Shown: positions 48,970 to 59,115 of the stretch, piece by piece
Layout: the number at the start of each line of letters is the position of its first letter
Numbering within the stretch: the first letter of the stretch is position 1
Assembly (NCBI RefSeq): GCF_017916325.1
Contig: NC_090168.1
Location: 443,692-507,691 of the forward strand
DNA: 64,000 nucleotides
Direction: 5' to 3'
From: Leishmania martiniquensis
Lineage: Eukaryota > Euglenozoa > Kinetoplastea > Trypanosomatida > Trypanosomatidae
Notes under the pieces: generated by a model
Told to the model about the DNA's origin: nothing
The model's database searches: none
What the model saw: the letters and a program-made list of their open reading frames with translations, nothing else
Translations under genes and position numbers: made by a program

Positions 48970-51851
48970 AGAGTGCGTTGCCGCATGTGGATAGGTCCTC
49001 TGCAGCTGCACCGGCGCGTGAGCCGACGTCGGCTGTTGCTGGAGCCGCGACTGGCACAACGGGTCCATCCACGCCACATGGGTTGCAGACAGAGCCGCGG
49101 TACATAAGGCTCCCAGACGTCCTCTACACCTTGCGCCACCGCTATCCCTCCGTGACGGAAAGTGTGTTTCTGGAATGCACCCGATGCCATCAGTGGGTAG
49201 CGGTGCCTGTATTGCGTGCGATTCCTAATGAAATAGCCGCTGCTGTGGTGTCGACGAGTGCGGCGGGATTGGATCCGATAAGCGACCGAACTGCCTATAG
49301 TGGTCCGCTGCGTCATTCGCGTCAGGACGTCTTGCGCCGACGTGAGGAGCTCGCGAACGACACTGCCACTCCCCAATGGCGGTCACGGCGACTCCAGGAA
49401 AAGCAGAGCCACCTCGCGAACGATGAAGCGGAGCACAACGGCGACGCCCATGGTGGCGACACGGGCGCGGTGGTGGCGACCTCTCAGCACAGCTTCTTTG
49501 AGTCCATTCTCCAGCAGCTACGCGGCAGCCGGTGCCCGCCACGAGAGGATGCGGAGGACTCCACGGCACCGATCTCTGAAGGCGAGCGCCAGAGGCGCAA
49601 ACGGCACGCACCTCTTTACATTCCGAACCCTGACACATTCATCTGCGCCGGGTGGCAGTGTGCGTGGGACGCGGACGCCCTTTCTGACCTGCGGCGAGAC
49701 TGGCTGCAGAGTATCTATCGTGCCCTTCCCATGCCTCCCGTTTGCGAAGAGAGCTTGGCCCTCTCCTCCGATGAGTCCTCCTCCCCAAGCTCCCCGTCTG
49801 TCTCTTTCGTAGAGACGCTGCGGCAGCGAAGGGCGTCGCTGAACGAGGCCCTCGCACAAGAGCTCAATGTGGGCCGTAGGCGGCGTTATGGGCGCGGCAT
49901 CGGCCAACGGGCAGGCCGCACTGGCCGCGACTTGGAGAGCCAGGGTAGCCTGCCGCCCCTTGCGCTGCCTGAGACTGCTGCGGAGCGCGAGACGGCGCTC
50001 TCTCGAATGCAGGGGTCGTGGGTGAGGGCGGCAGCTCTGCACCTGCTGCGCAGCAGCGGCAGCGCTGGCGAAGGCTGCACTCGTGCAGGGATACCCACTC
50101 CTGACAAGGAGAATGAGGCACTACGTCACCGCCATTCCAGCGTGGAGGACGACTGCCAGGAGAATGTTCTCTCTGCCTACTGCTGGGCGGTGTGCGACGC
50201 ATGCGGCAAACTCCGTCGGGTTGCGCAGCCCTTTCCCGGGGGTGCCCCCTTCGTGTGCGCCATGGCTGTGACAGCGTCTTCATCCTGTCGGGCCACCCGC
50301 GTGGGCAACACTCCGCACCCTGGATCAGCGGCTGGTATAGACCAGGCATGCAGTGTATCGGAGATGGAAGGGCTTATGCAGTGCAACATGAAGTTGTGCG
50401 AAGCGGAACTCATCTACGCCGCCCTCTCATCCCCCTTCCTGCCGTACCCTCTCAAAGCGCAGTTAGGCTCGCTCAGCCGGCGACAGGTCTGCGTCGAAGA
50501 TCCGCAGGAGTCAACGGAGCGGCACAGCAGGGATGATGTGGCGCGTGTTTTGCTTTCCGAACCCCTACTGCGGACAATCCAGTGGAGTGTGCGGGAGTCA
50601 GTGATGAGGGGATCCCCCAGCCGCAGCGCCAATGAACGACGCCACACCACCGGTGCTGCCACCGGCCCGGCAGCGGTGAAGCCGCAGCGCCACAGCTTGG
50701 CGTCGAGCCCGGATGATGCTAGCGCCGAGCTGGAAGAGAAACAACTCTTCATTTACCGCTCACTCCCGATCTTGCGCGAGCTCGCCCGCTGCATAAAGGC
50801 GCGGAGCATCAGCTCCTTCGTGCGGCAGCTGCAGCTCACCCCGGCGCAGATCCAAGCAAAGCGCGAGGCGGTTATGCTGGACTCCTTTCTTAGTAGTCAC
50901 CTGCGCATGTCCGCGACCGGCGGCGGCACTGACACCGCAGAACAAGAAGCGCAGGCGATGATTGCCACGGCCAGCGAAGCAGCGCCAGCGCGTTTGACAG
51001 TGTCGCTCGAGGAAGTGGAAGCCACGCGCGCTGATCCTGCAGCGTGCTCACCATCACGCCCGTCTGGCACGCGGACGAAAGCACCGCTGCCCAAGTCTAC
51101 GAAGCTTTGTGCTCAGGAAGGGGAAATGGCAGCGGTGAAAAGAGAACCAGGGAGCTCGGATGGTGTCAACCGCAGCGAGTTCGCCACGCCTCCAGGGGCA
51201 GCGAAGCGAACACGCGCTCCTTCAAGGCCGCAGCTGGCACACAAGGCTCTACAGCGGCCTAGGGGGCACCCGCAAGACCTCGCCAACAATGCTGGTCAGC
51301 AGCCACCGCCGCGGGCCCCTCGTATCGCGCCTCGAAAGCGCGAGCGATCGTCTCACCAGGGTCCAGAAAAGTCGCCGAGGTCGACGGCGCATGCCTATGG
51401 GGCAATCACGGAGGTAGCGGCGAACGCTGGAGATGTCAGTGCGGCATCTCCTCGCGGCTGCCGCCGGCAACGGTGCGAGGTCGTATCACAGGAAAAGAGG
51501 GCTGCAAGTGGTGAGGCCGCTGCAGAGAAGGCGGTGCCAGTGGCTGGGGAAGGAAGCTCACCGGCGTTACCGCCGCTTAGGCGTCCGCGTGGACGAGCCC
51601 CTGGAGGTGGCTCATCGAGACGGAAACCCAACCAAAGCTCTCATGGCGGATCCGCGGAAAAGAAGTCTGCGAAGGATGAGAAGTGGGAGGTGGTGCATTG
51701 GGTGCAGTGTGACCGGTGCAGCAAGTGGCGCATCGTGCCGCGGCGCATATCTGCCAAAGTCAAGTTCTGGGAGTGCGCCATGCGTTACGATAAGAAGCGC
51801 GGACGGGCTACCACCTGCGATGATGCCGATGACGCTGACCTTACCTCGTGA
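48966..51851 (+). CDS. CW-type zinc-finger protein
   Basis: The 961-residue product ends in a canonical CW domain (about 905-955): WVQCDRCSKWRIVP with Cys915 and Cys918, then FWECAM and a final Cys in TTCDD, so the four zinc cysteines and the conserved tryptophans are present. CW domains commonly read methylated histone H3 Lys4, so a chromatin role is likely. Two further CW-like modules lie upstream: FLECTRCHQWVAVPV near 65-80, with a possible partner pair at CAGWQC near 228, and CWAVCDACGKLRRV...FVCAM...SSC at about 405-440. Long disordered, basic, Ser/Pro/Arg-rich sequence separates them, most strongly at 700-900. I chose ATG 48966 rather than 48882 because a splice tract separates the two. 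With 48882 the protein would be 28 residues longer. Confidence 0.85.
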   Translation: MKSALPHVDRSSAAAPAREPTSAVAGAATGTTGPSTPHGLQTEPRYIRLPDVLYTLRHRYPSVTESVFLECTRCHQWVAVPVLRAIPNEIAAAVVSTSAAGLDPISDRTAYSGPLRHSRQDVLRRREELANDTATPQWRSRRLQEKQSHLANDEAEHNGDAHGGDTGAVVATSQHSFFESILQQLRGSRCPPREDAEDSTAPISEGERQRRKRHAPLYIPNPDTFICAGWQCAWDADALSDLRRDWLQSIYRALPMPPVCEESLALSSDESSSPSSPSVSFVETLRQRRASLNEALAQELNVGRRRRYGRGIGQRAGRTGRDLESQGSLPPLALPETAAERETALSRMQGSWVRAAALHLLRSSGSAGEGCTRAGIPTPDKENEALRHRHSSVEDDCQENVLSAYCWAVCDACGKLRRVAQPFPGGAPFVCAMAVTASSSCRATRVGNTPHPGSAAGIDQACSVSEMEGLMQCNMKLCEAELIYAALSSPFLPYPLKAQLGSLSRRQVCVEDPQESTERHSRDDVARVLLSEPLLRTIQWSVRESVMRGSPSRSANERRHTTGAATGPAAVKPQRHSLASSPDDASAELEEKQLFIYRSLPILRELARCIKARSISSFVRQLQLTPAQIQAKREAVMLDSFLSSHLRMSATGGGTDTAEQEAQAMIATASEAAPARLTVSLEEVEATRADPAACSPSRPSGTRTKAPLPKSTKLCAQEGEMAAVKREPGSSDGVNRSEFATPPGAAKRTRAPSRPQLAHKALQRPRGHPQDLANNAGQQPPPRAPRIAPRKRERSSHQGPEKSPRSTAHAYGAITEVAANAGDVSAASPRGCRRQRCEVVSQEKRAASGEAAAEKAVPVAGEGSSPALPPLRRPRGRAPGGGSSRRKPNQSSHGGSAEKKSAKDEKWEVVHWVQCDRCSKWRIVPRRISAKVKFWECAMRYDKKRGRATTCDDADDADLTS

Positions 51852-53379
51852 GGCAACGGCACCACGCACCCACGCCGCGTGATATGTGTGTGTGTGTGTG
51901 CGTGTCTGTGTGTACCGTTTACGATCGTATACATGAGGCTCGCAGCGGCTATACATCCTAACAGGAGCCCTTATGACATATTGGAGGAAAGAAAAGGCCA
52001 CACACGCACAGGGGAAAGGGAAGGAAAAAAGAAAAAAGAAGAATCGAATGGAAAGCCGCAGTTGAAGGAGTCACCCACACGCACAAAAAAAAAGAAGAAT
52101 CAAACGATTGGCCTTTTCTCATCGCAAGCGTTCTCATAGGACACCTCGTAAAGGCGTTGCCAGGCGTACCGAGCTCTTCACCATCCCTGCCCAGCGACAA
52201 ACAGTGGGAGGGGGGGCGATACTATCGCGCGCGCTTTACATAAACGCGTCACGAGGGTGAGTTGCTCTTCATAGCTGGTTGACGCAGTCTCTATAGGCTC
52301 CTGCCATGCTTTTTGTGTGTGTGTGTGTGTGCTCGTCTGTGAGCTACGCATACTCGTCGAAGCCTGTGTTCACCCGCGCACTCCTTTTCCCATGATCGTC
52401 TTTGCCATGGTGGACTGCACCACTTTTCCCACTCCTTCCCTTCATCCTGTCGCTCCCTCGACCTCTTTGATTGCGCGAGCGGTTCTGCTTCCCTCACTTC
52501 CCTTTACATTCGTGCTGTCTTCGTCACCTTCCGCCGGCCCCCCTCCCTGGGGCCACCGCCCATTCGATCCTTTGTCTACTCTCACGCACAGGGTCTTTAG
52601 CATGAGCTCCGCTCTTGTGGTTGTTGTCGTCCCTCTATCTTGCCGAAAGCTTCCCTTTCCCTGCCTTCTGTTCTCTTCGCGCGCGTGCGTCGCTGTTCTC
52701 GCTCTACTGTGGATTACTGCCGCAGACGCCTCGTGCTTCCCTCTCCTCCCCCGCTCCCCATCGCACCGCGTAGGCACTCACCGCTGCCACTCGTTCGGGA
52801 TCGACTTTACACGCAAGAGGGCCTCCAGCCGCGGGCGCGAGTGCACCTGCCCTGGCGTGTCGCCTTCCCTCTCTCTCACTATATATCTGGACCGTTGTCG
52901 CTGCTGGCTGACATCTCACCACTTTCCCTGTCTCCCTTCATTTTTTGTTTTCTCAATTGCCGCCCCCTCTCTCTCCTCAACCCCTCCCCAGCTGCTGGCT
53001 CTGATACAAGGGGAGTGTTGCTGGGCGCCTCCTCAAGGAAGTGGGCACAGACCGCGACGTCGGAAGGGAAGAGCATCTCGGGCCAAGAGGAGACCGGAGA
53101 AAACGGAAAAACGGAAGCCGCCAGAGTGAGGAACCTTCGCCACCATCTCTAAAGTGCTCTGCCACTATCGGGGGTGTTGTCGGCTTGAGTGTCGTGTGGC
53201 ATCTGCGGCTTCTCTGCGCGTTCATTTCGGTGTCTCGTTTCTTCTTCTTTGTTCCTCGCTCCCGCATCTTTGGTGTGCGTGCGCCCCCCCTCTGGAAAAC
53301 AGAAAACGCGAGTTTTTTTGCCTACACCGCGCGCCCCGGGTGCAGAACACGTCATCGTGCACGTTTCGTTGTTGGAGGC
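51852..53379. other. Spacer before the Mis18-like gene
   Basis: Contains TG tracts at 51885-51900 and 52315-52330, an A-rich stretch near 52025-52100, then T/C-rich sequence to the splice site. The frame of the next gene is open back to 53041, but the splice tract interrupts that extension. A frame at 52317-53129 begins within a TG tract and is low complexity. Confidence 0.6.
53222..53302 (+). promoter_or_regulatory. Candidate spliced-leader acceptor for the Mis18-like gene
   Basis: Pyrimidine tracts at about 53222-53273 and 53283-53293 are followed by ACAG ending at 53302. The leader is 77 bases with no ATG before 53380. Confidence 0.55.
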
Positions 53380-55647
53380 ATGTCGTCTGCTTCTCGCCAG
53401 GACTCCCAAGCGGGGGTAAGAGCCTCCTCTGAAGCAGCGCACATAACGTGTTTTGCCTGCTCGCGTTGTGAGTACCCCATCTGCGACAGCAGCGAGCTGC
53501 TGCTTCGCAAAGTGCGCCAGGGACCGAGTGAGCAGGCGTTTCACTACGACCTCGACGGGCTTCTCGACCTCGAGGATGTGCAGGTGCCGTGCTACAGTGC
53601 GGCTGAGGTAGTGCAAACGTCCGCCGTGGTATCTGAGTCCCTCATGAAATTTCCAATGCCCCCTGCCGCGCTGGTGGTGGCCCTTGAATCTATTGTTCAG
53701 TCTCGCAAGCACTGGATCCAGCAGCGCCAAAGCATGGATGCCCGACTGCACGAGCGCAGTGTAGCGACTCTGCCCAGTGGGAGGGGCAGAGAAACCACGG
53801 GGGCTGCAGTCACAGGTATCACGGCTTCGCCAAGCGAGAGCACGCCGGCCGCGCCGGCTGGCGGGAGCAGGGACACCGATGCCGTCACCACAGAGACAAG
53901 CAGCACTCCCATCGTCCGTCGCTACGGTAGCACAGCAGAGAGCCGTATCGACCTTGTATGCGCCAAGGACAGTGTGCTTGCGGGTGGAGTGCAGGAATGC
54001 ACGAAAGACCGCAGTGCGGTGGCTACCACAGTAGTCAGCCCAGAGGACCAGCACGCGGAAGGTGGAGCAGAGGCAGCCACGCACCGCGGAGAGGGAGAAG
54101 TAGCCAGTTCACTCTCCGCGACTACGCCAGCGGTCATCCGCGACGCGAGCTTCGCCAACATCCAGGCAGACGTCATGAAGGCTGCCACCGCAGCCGCTGC
54201 GGAGACGAGTTGGACCTCGCCTGGCAACTTTCGCCTCCGTGAAGCGTTTATCGACGTGAACCGGTCCACGTTGTCGTCACGCGCGCCATGGTTCCAGGAC
54301 TATAGATGCGTGAGTCGGGTGCAGTGTCCAGACTGCCACCAACCACTTGGCTTTGTATTCTGCATCTCCACCCCGAAGGGGCGGCATTCGCAGTTGGCAA
54401 GCGAGGCTGCGGCACCTTTTGAGGCTACATCGCAGACGCAGGGGGTGAAACGGCCAGCCACATCAGGGACAGAGGAGAGAGGCAGCACTGACGACGCGGA
54501 CGCCTCGAGAGACGTCAGCGCTGTCAACCGCAGCGTCACGGACGCTGTCAGCGCTCCGCTAGCGGAAATGGCGCAGCTGCCACATGCCAAGAAGACACGA
54601 AATGAAAAGGACGCGCAGGCAGCGGCGTCGGCTAGTACGCAGCGCACGTGGCAGGAGGGGCCGTTCCACGGGCATTGCAATGCCGTCGAAGAGTGCCACG
54701 GAAGAGGTGAGGAGGCCGAGGACGGCGAAGATGCAGAGGCATCCCCTGATCGATTTGTCGGACTTGAGCTAAAGCGCATTGTACAGCGCCAATGGACGTT
54801 GAGTGCCTTTCACGAACGCTACAGCAAGTGTCACCAGCTGCACACATTTCGCGAACTTTTTCCTGAAGCGGAGGAGCTGCAGAGCTTGTACAGCCGCCTG
54901 CTGGGCTTGCGCACCCAAACGGAGCTTTACAGCAGTTTACTTCGGCGTCACAAGGAGCAGAACGATGTGCAGATGGCGCTCTTGATGAGCAACAAAGATC
55001 GCATGCAGACGTACGACGAGAAGGTGAAGACGATGCAGCAGATCATTGAGGCGCAGAGGGCACAAATTGCGATGCAGACACGGCAGATTCGCAACCAGGA
55101 AGAGCTCGTGCAGAGCCATCGGCGGCAGTTCGCCACGCAGAAGCGGCAGATGGATGTGGAGCAGCTCCTCCTCGTGCAGCAGAGCAAAACGATTGAGTCG
55201 CAGAAGGAGCAGCTGCGCTTGCTCAAGAATCACTTCCAAGCGACACGGCCAGAAGTGCTGTTGGACGTGCGGCTGAGAGGCAGCCCCTCTCCATCACCTA
55301 CGCTGAGCCGAGACCCGGCGCCCCGCGGCGCCGGCGGTGAGGAGGCGTCGCAAGCAGCGGAAACAACTTGCCTGCTTCCACAGCTCTCGAGAGGTCAGCT
55401 TCGCGAAGAGGAAGACCGCGGTTGGATCGACCTTGAGGAAGGCGAGAAAGGGGGCAAGGGCGGTGGGCGGACTCGCAAGAATGCGGCGGCATCAGTGCAC
55501 CTCTCGGTCGCAGCTACAGAGATACCGCCAGCGCACCTCTGTGGCATACTGACATCATCTGCGTCTCGCAACCTTGTTCCCCCCTCCGAAAATGACCCGA
55601 AGCGAGCACAGGCACTGCATCAACTTTCTCCCTTCAGCTCCGAGTAG
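53380..55647 (+). CDS. Mis18-like (Yippee/Mis18 fold) zinc protein with coiled coil
   Basis: The 755-residue product has two CxxC knuckles in the wording of Mis18 proteins. The first is CSRCEYPICDSSEL with Cys27 and Cys30, like the CSGCxxPLGDS block of Mis18. The second is CPDCHQPLGFVFCISTPKG with Cys316 and Cys319, like CxxCxxxLGYVYxxTP. About 285 residues, mostly Thr/Ser/Ala-rich and disordered, separate the knuckles, far more than in animal or fungal Mis18. Residues about 350-460 are disordered. From about 465 on, a helical region reaches a long coiled coil at about 493-623 (Gln/Arg/Lys/Glu-rich heptads); Mis18 proteins also end in a coiled coil. In other eukaryotes Mis18 primes centromeres for CENP-A loading. 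The role here is open. ATG 53380 is the first after the splice site. Confidence 0.7.
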   Translation: MSSASRQDSQAGVRASSEAAHITCFACSRCEYPICDSSELLLRKVRQGPSEQAFHYDLDGLLDLEDVQVPCYSAAEVVQTSAVVSESLMKFPMPPAALVVALESIVQSRKHWIQQRQSMDARLHERSVATLPSGRGRETTGAAVTGITASPSESTPAAPAGGSRDTDAVTTETSSTPIVRRYGSTAESRIDLVCAKDSVLAGGVQECTKDRSAVATTVVSPEDQHAEGGAEAATHRGEGEVASSLSATTPAVIRDASFANIQADVMKAATAAAAETSWTSPGNFRLREAFIDVNRSTLSSRAPWFQDYRCVSRVQCPDCHQPLGFVFCISTPKGRHSQLASEAAAPFEATSQTQGVKRPATSGTEERGSTDDADASRDVSAVNRSVTDAVSAPLAEMAQLPHAKKTRNEKDAQAAASASTQRTWQEGPFHGHCNAVEECHGRGEEAEDGEDAEASPDRFVGLELKRIVQRQWTLSAFHERYSKCHQLHTFRELFPEAEELQSLYSRLLGLRTQTELYSSLLRRHKEQNDVQMALLMSNKDRMQTYDEKVKTMQQIIEAQRAQIAMQTRQIRNQEELVQSHRRQFATQKRQMDVEQLLLVQQSKTIESQKEQLRLLKNHFQATRPEVLLDVRLRGSPSPSPTLSRDPAPRGAGGEEASQAAETTCLLPQLSRGQLREEEDRGWIDLEEGEKGGKGGGRTRKNAAASVHLSVAATEIPPAHLCGILTSSASRNLVPPSENDPKRAQALHQLSPFSSE

Positions 55648-56686
55648 CAAATCTTTGCAAGGCAGCCAACAAACATCGGCGTCTGGGATGCGTGCAGGCG
55701 CGCCGTACTGGTCCCAACGTCAGCCGTACCTCTTCTCATTCCAATACGGCTCTCCTTTCCTCAACCATATTTGGGTTCGCGGCGGCCCTCTCCCGCTGCA
55801 TGCACACACAGGCACCAATACATCGGGAAAGGGGCAATGGCTACCGGGACGGCGTTGAAGTACGCGCGTGGCGACTCTATACGAAATTCGCACACACGTG
55901 CACCGCACAAGAGATGCCCGAAACGTCCGCGAAGCTCTCTTCTGTTTTCCCTTCACGATGTCCTCCCCCCCTCTCCCTCTCTCTGTGCGTCAGTGCATGG
56001 CACCTTTTCGCACTTTCGGGTCGCTGAATGGTTGTTTCCTTTCCGTTCCTTCTTTCTTATTTACGCCACAAAGCACCAGCTAAACAATCACGCAACATCC
56101 ACAGTCGGGGCGGCCAACCTCGCTCATGTGAAGCTCGCCTAGGATGTGCTCAATGGGCCGCGCTCGTTCATCGAAAAAGCTGCAGTCTCTCACACCTTCA
56201 GCGAAACAAGAAAACTACCGTGTCGCAGGCTTCCTGGCTCCCTTTCTCATCTCATGTATCACTGCTCTTCCGCCCTTGCGCGACTCTCCTCCTTTTTTTC
56301 CACAACGTCCTCTGTTGTTTATGTCGCGCCCTCTCTCAATGCGCGTTTGTGCATGCGCCTATGCGACGAACCCTCATTTCATATAGGTGGATTAGAGCTC
56401 GCACGCGGTGGCGACGTCCCCTGCCCACCCACCCGCACCCTTCCGTCAGCGGAACCGCTCTTTGAGTGTGTGTGTGTCTGCGTAAGCGTTTTTGCATGCA
56501 CAAGGGAGGCGTACTCGTTGCTGAGGCCATCCGACCACCGCACGTGACTCTCTTACCGCTGTCACGCAGCGTGGCTTGTCGCTCCTTTTCTCTTCGCTTT
56601 ATTTTTGTACAGCTCATCTGTGCGCAGTCCCCCGTGGTGCTGCAGCGCTCCTCACTCACTCGCTGCTTGCACCGAAGAGCAGAAGA
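55648..56686. other. Spacer between Mis18-like and coiled-coil genes
   Basis: About 1 kb of pyrimidine-rich sequence with short frames. The next gene's frame is open back to 56576, but that extension crosses a splice tract and encodes a low-complexity hydrophobic peptide, so I exclude it. Confidence 0.6.
56573..56612 (+). promoter_or_regulatory. Candidate spliced-leader acceptor for the 331-residue protein gene
   Basis: A T/C-rich tract is followed by TACAG at 56608-56612. The leader is 74 bases with no ATG before 56687. Confidence 0.55.
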
Positions 56687-57682
56687 ATGAAAAAGAATAA
56701 CTCCACCAGCAGCGCATTCGCCTCCTCGAGAGCCCACCCCCCGGCCTCCCCCCGAAACCAGAGAGCGGCGTCGGCGGGCGATGCCAAGCCGCTTTCAGCG
56801 AATGAGCCTACGGAGAAGTCAGTTGCGGCTGGCCCTGACTTACCACAGCAGCCACCGCTAAGCAGTGTGACGACAGTCACTGCGGCACCCGCCTCTCCGT
56901 CTGCCGACGTGGACAACCTGGAGAATGAATCGAAGGACTTCCTCATCCAACGCGTGCGGGCGCTAGAGCGGCAGCTGAAGATACGAAACAGCGACTGCGC
57001 GAGGCTTTTAGAGGATCGCACGCAGCTGGCCATTCTCAAACAGAAGTGTGAGTCGAAACGGGAGATGATATTGGCGCTGCGCGAACAGCTGGGCTTGGCA
57101 CAAGCGCAACGCGAATCCGCCGAGGAAGCGATGGAGGCAATGAAGCGCCAGCAGCGGGACAAAGAGCACCGTGAGCGAGTGGCCAATGCCAAGCGGACTA
57201 TTTGTAGCACTAATGCATTTCCGAGGGCTAGAGTGAGCGGCACGGATCGGCATCAAGGCTTCATCTCATCTGGCGGCAACGCGGCACCCAAAGCGGCACC
57301 CGCTTCTGCAGCGAGAAGCCACCACACGCCATGCCCTCCTGGTGGGACTGTAGTAAACACCGCCTCAGGGCCACAAATCATTTACGACAGCTCTGACATC
57401 TCCTCTGTCGGCTTCACCAAGAATGCTAAACTGCCATACGACTTCCTGGGCGGGCCTGAGGCGCAGCTGCAGTACCTCGCTCGTTATCCTGAGATCGCGG
57501 ATGCAGAGGCTGAAGAGGAGCTGGGATGCGGTCACGACGCCTCTGAGGAGGCACAGGTACGCCGTACGATGGAGGTGGCGGCAGAGGCGGTCAACTTGGA
57601 CGCCAAGTACGCGGAGATGGAAGAGAAAGAGCACAGAGCACTAATGGCGCGTGTCAAGGCGCTGCGCGAAGGCCGAAAGTAA
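56687..57682 (+). CDS. Coiled-coil protein of unknown function
   Basis: The product has 331 residues and I do not recognise its family. Residues 1-75 are a disordered, basic and Pro/Ser-rich N-terminus beginning MKKNNSTSS. Residues about 80-170 form a continuous heptad-repeat helix (FLIQRVRALERQLKIRNSD, ILALREQLGLAQAQRESAEE). A Gly/Ala/Ser-rich linker leads to a short conserved-looking motif, PQIIYDSSDISSVGFTKNA (about 226-244). It is followed by LPYDFLGGPEAQLQYLARYPE and a second helical acidic region to the end. This layout fits a cytoskeletal, basal-body or flagellar scaffold, but that is speculation. It sits 1 kb downstream of the Mis18-like gene, which also has a coiled coil; co-function is not implied by adjacency in this kind of genome. 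Confidence 0.78.
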   Translation: MKKNNSTSSAFASSRAHPPASPRNQRAASAGDAKPLSANEPTEKSVAAGPDLPQQPPLSSVTTVTAAPASPSADVDNLENESKDFLIQRVRALERQLKIRNSDCARLLEDRTQLAILKQKCESKREMILALREQLGLAQAQRESAEEAMEAMKRQQRDKEHRERVANAKRTICSTNAFPRARVSGTDRHQGFISSGGNAAPKAAPASAARSHHTPCPPGGTVVNTASGPQIIYDSSDISSVGFTKNAKLPYDFLGGPEAQLQYLARYPEIADAEAEEELGCGHDASEEAQVRRTMEVAAEAVNLDAKYAEMEEKEHRALMARVKALREGRK

Positions 57683-58045
57683 TGCGTTTCTTTACCTCAT
57701 CTCTTTTTGACGACCGCCAGAGCATCTGCAAGCAACTCCCTCCCTGCGAAAATTGAGCGAGGCCAAGACGATCCGCGACATTCAGAGTGTTTCTGGAGAG
57801 GGCGCGAATGTCAACGACGCTCGTTAGGTTCGCTGTACCTGAGGCTTCTCTTTCACCTACGCTGAACGTAAAAGGTAAAGAAAAAAAGAGGAGAGTAAAA
57901 GAAGTTTTTACCGTGGAGAGGGAGAGGAGACGTGAAAAGGGGGCCCCGCACACTTCCCCTCTCTCACTCTCACTCTCTCTCTCTGGAGACCAGGTCAGGG
58001 GCAGACACACACACCTCTCAATGCACAGTCACCTCGGCAGTGCAA

Positions 58046-58338
58046 TTCCCCTAACGATGTGTGTTTTGGGCGAGGAGAGGAGAGGGGGTGGGGCCAGCAA
58101 GGCTCCCCCCATTCTCTGTGAATGCCGAACCTCCGTGGTTGGTGGCGGTGGCCAGCCCCACGAGGGCGCTGTGTCAGAGTGACCTTGGAATGGGGGGAGG
58201 GGGTTGGAAGTTGTGCTCGTGTGACGGAGTTGGCGGACTGCCGTACCGCGTGTCTACAAAGCTGCTTCGCATCATGCGATAGGCCCTGTGACGGGCCGCG
58301 TTGAGCAGAAGCTGAGCTCGTGTGACGCATTGCGAGAG
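58046..58338 (+). repeat. 293-bp dispersed repeat, copy 2
   Basis: Identical by eye to 34336-34628 across its whole length and in the same orientation. It lies about 360 bases past the stop codon of the 331-residue coiled-coil gene, again in a 3' flank. Sequences on both sides differ from those of copy 1 at once. I see no flanking target-site duplication or poly-A tail. Confidence 0.9.
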
Positions 58339-59087
58339 GGGGTTGGCCATGTCGACAGCGAGCCCTACAGGTACTCGCTGTGTGCCAGTTTACGAAATGT
58401 GCGCATCTGTTTTTCCCACTGCGTTTGTTGGGCCTGTCTGTGAGTTGTTTGCTGCTCTTGCGTATCCCTCGCGTCCTCCGAACGTGTGCGGCTTTCCGCT
58501 ATTTATTCTGGCGCCGCAGGCTCAACCATCCTGAAGGTGTAACTAGGTGCGTGCGTGCGTTTATGTGTGTGTTGGTACGTTGGCAGCTTTTTGTTCTGCC
58601 ATTGTGTGAGTGCGTGGGTTTAGCTCTTGAAAGTGGGTCAGTGCTCTCCTTTCCCTTGGCCTGCAAGCACACCGACGCCATCTGACAGTCATATTACTGT
58701 AGAGAAGCAGTGATGAGGTCGAAGGAAGGACGCACTGCACGATTCTACATGGGCAGACACCTCTCTTTCCACCTAAGCATTCGCCTCGCCGTTCAATTCA
58801 GCCGTCGTACTTTTTGGAAAGGCAATCAAAGCGAAAAAATGAACGAAACGTGGTGAGATCGGCACATACGGAAAGTGCTGTGATTAAGGATGGGCATGTG
58901 ACCATGATTTGCGCACGAAAGGTCGCTGTGTTCTGCTGCACCTTCGGCTTACATCATCCCGTGTTTGAGCTCCATAAGCCAATCATCGCCCCCCCCCAGC
59001 CATGCTGCGAGGTCGACGCACCGAACACCAGACAGCCAATGAGAAGGAGAATAAAGAGAGCAGCACACCGCAGTTTTTCGTGGTCGC

Positions 59088-59115
59088 GGGTACCGGGGGG
59101 AAGGGGGGAGGGGGG
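59088..59115 (+). other. G-run island (quadruplex candidate)
   Basis: Runs of 3, 6, 6 and 6 G are separated by 4, 2 and 1 bases on the sense strand. Confidence 0.65.

Noticed and set aside
53041..53379. 113-codon extension of the Mis18-like protein
   Set aside because: It is low complexity, spans the splice tract at 53222-53302 and has no domain.
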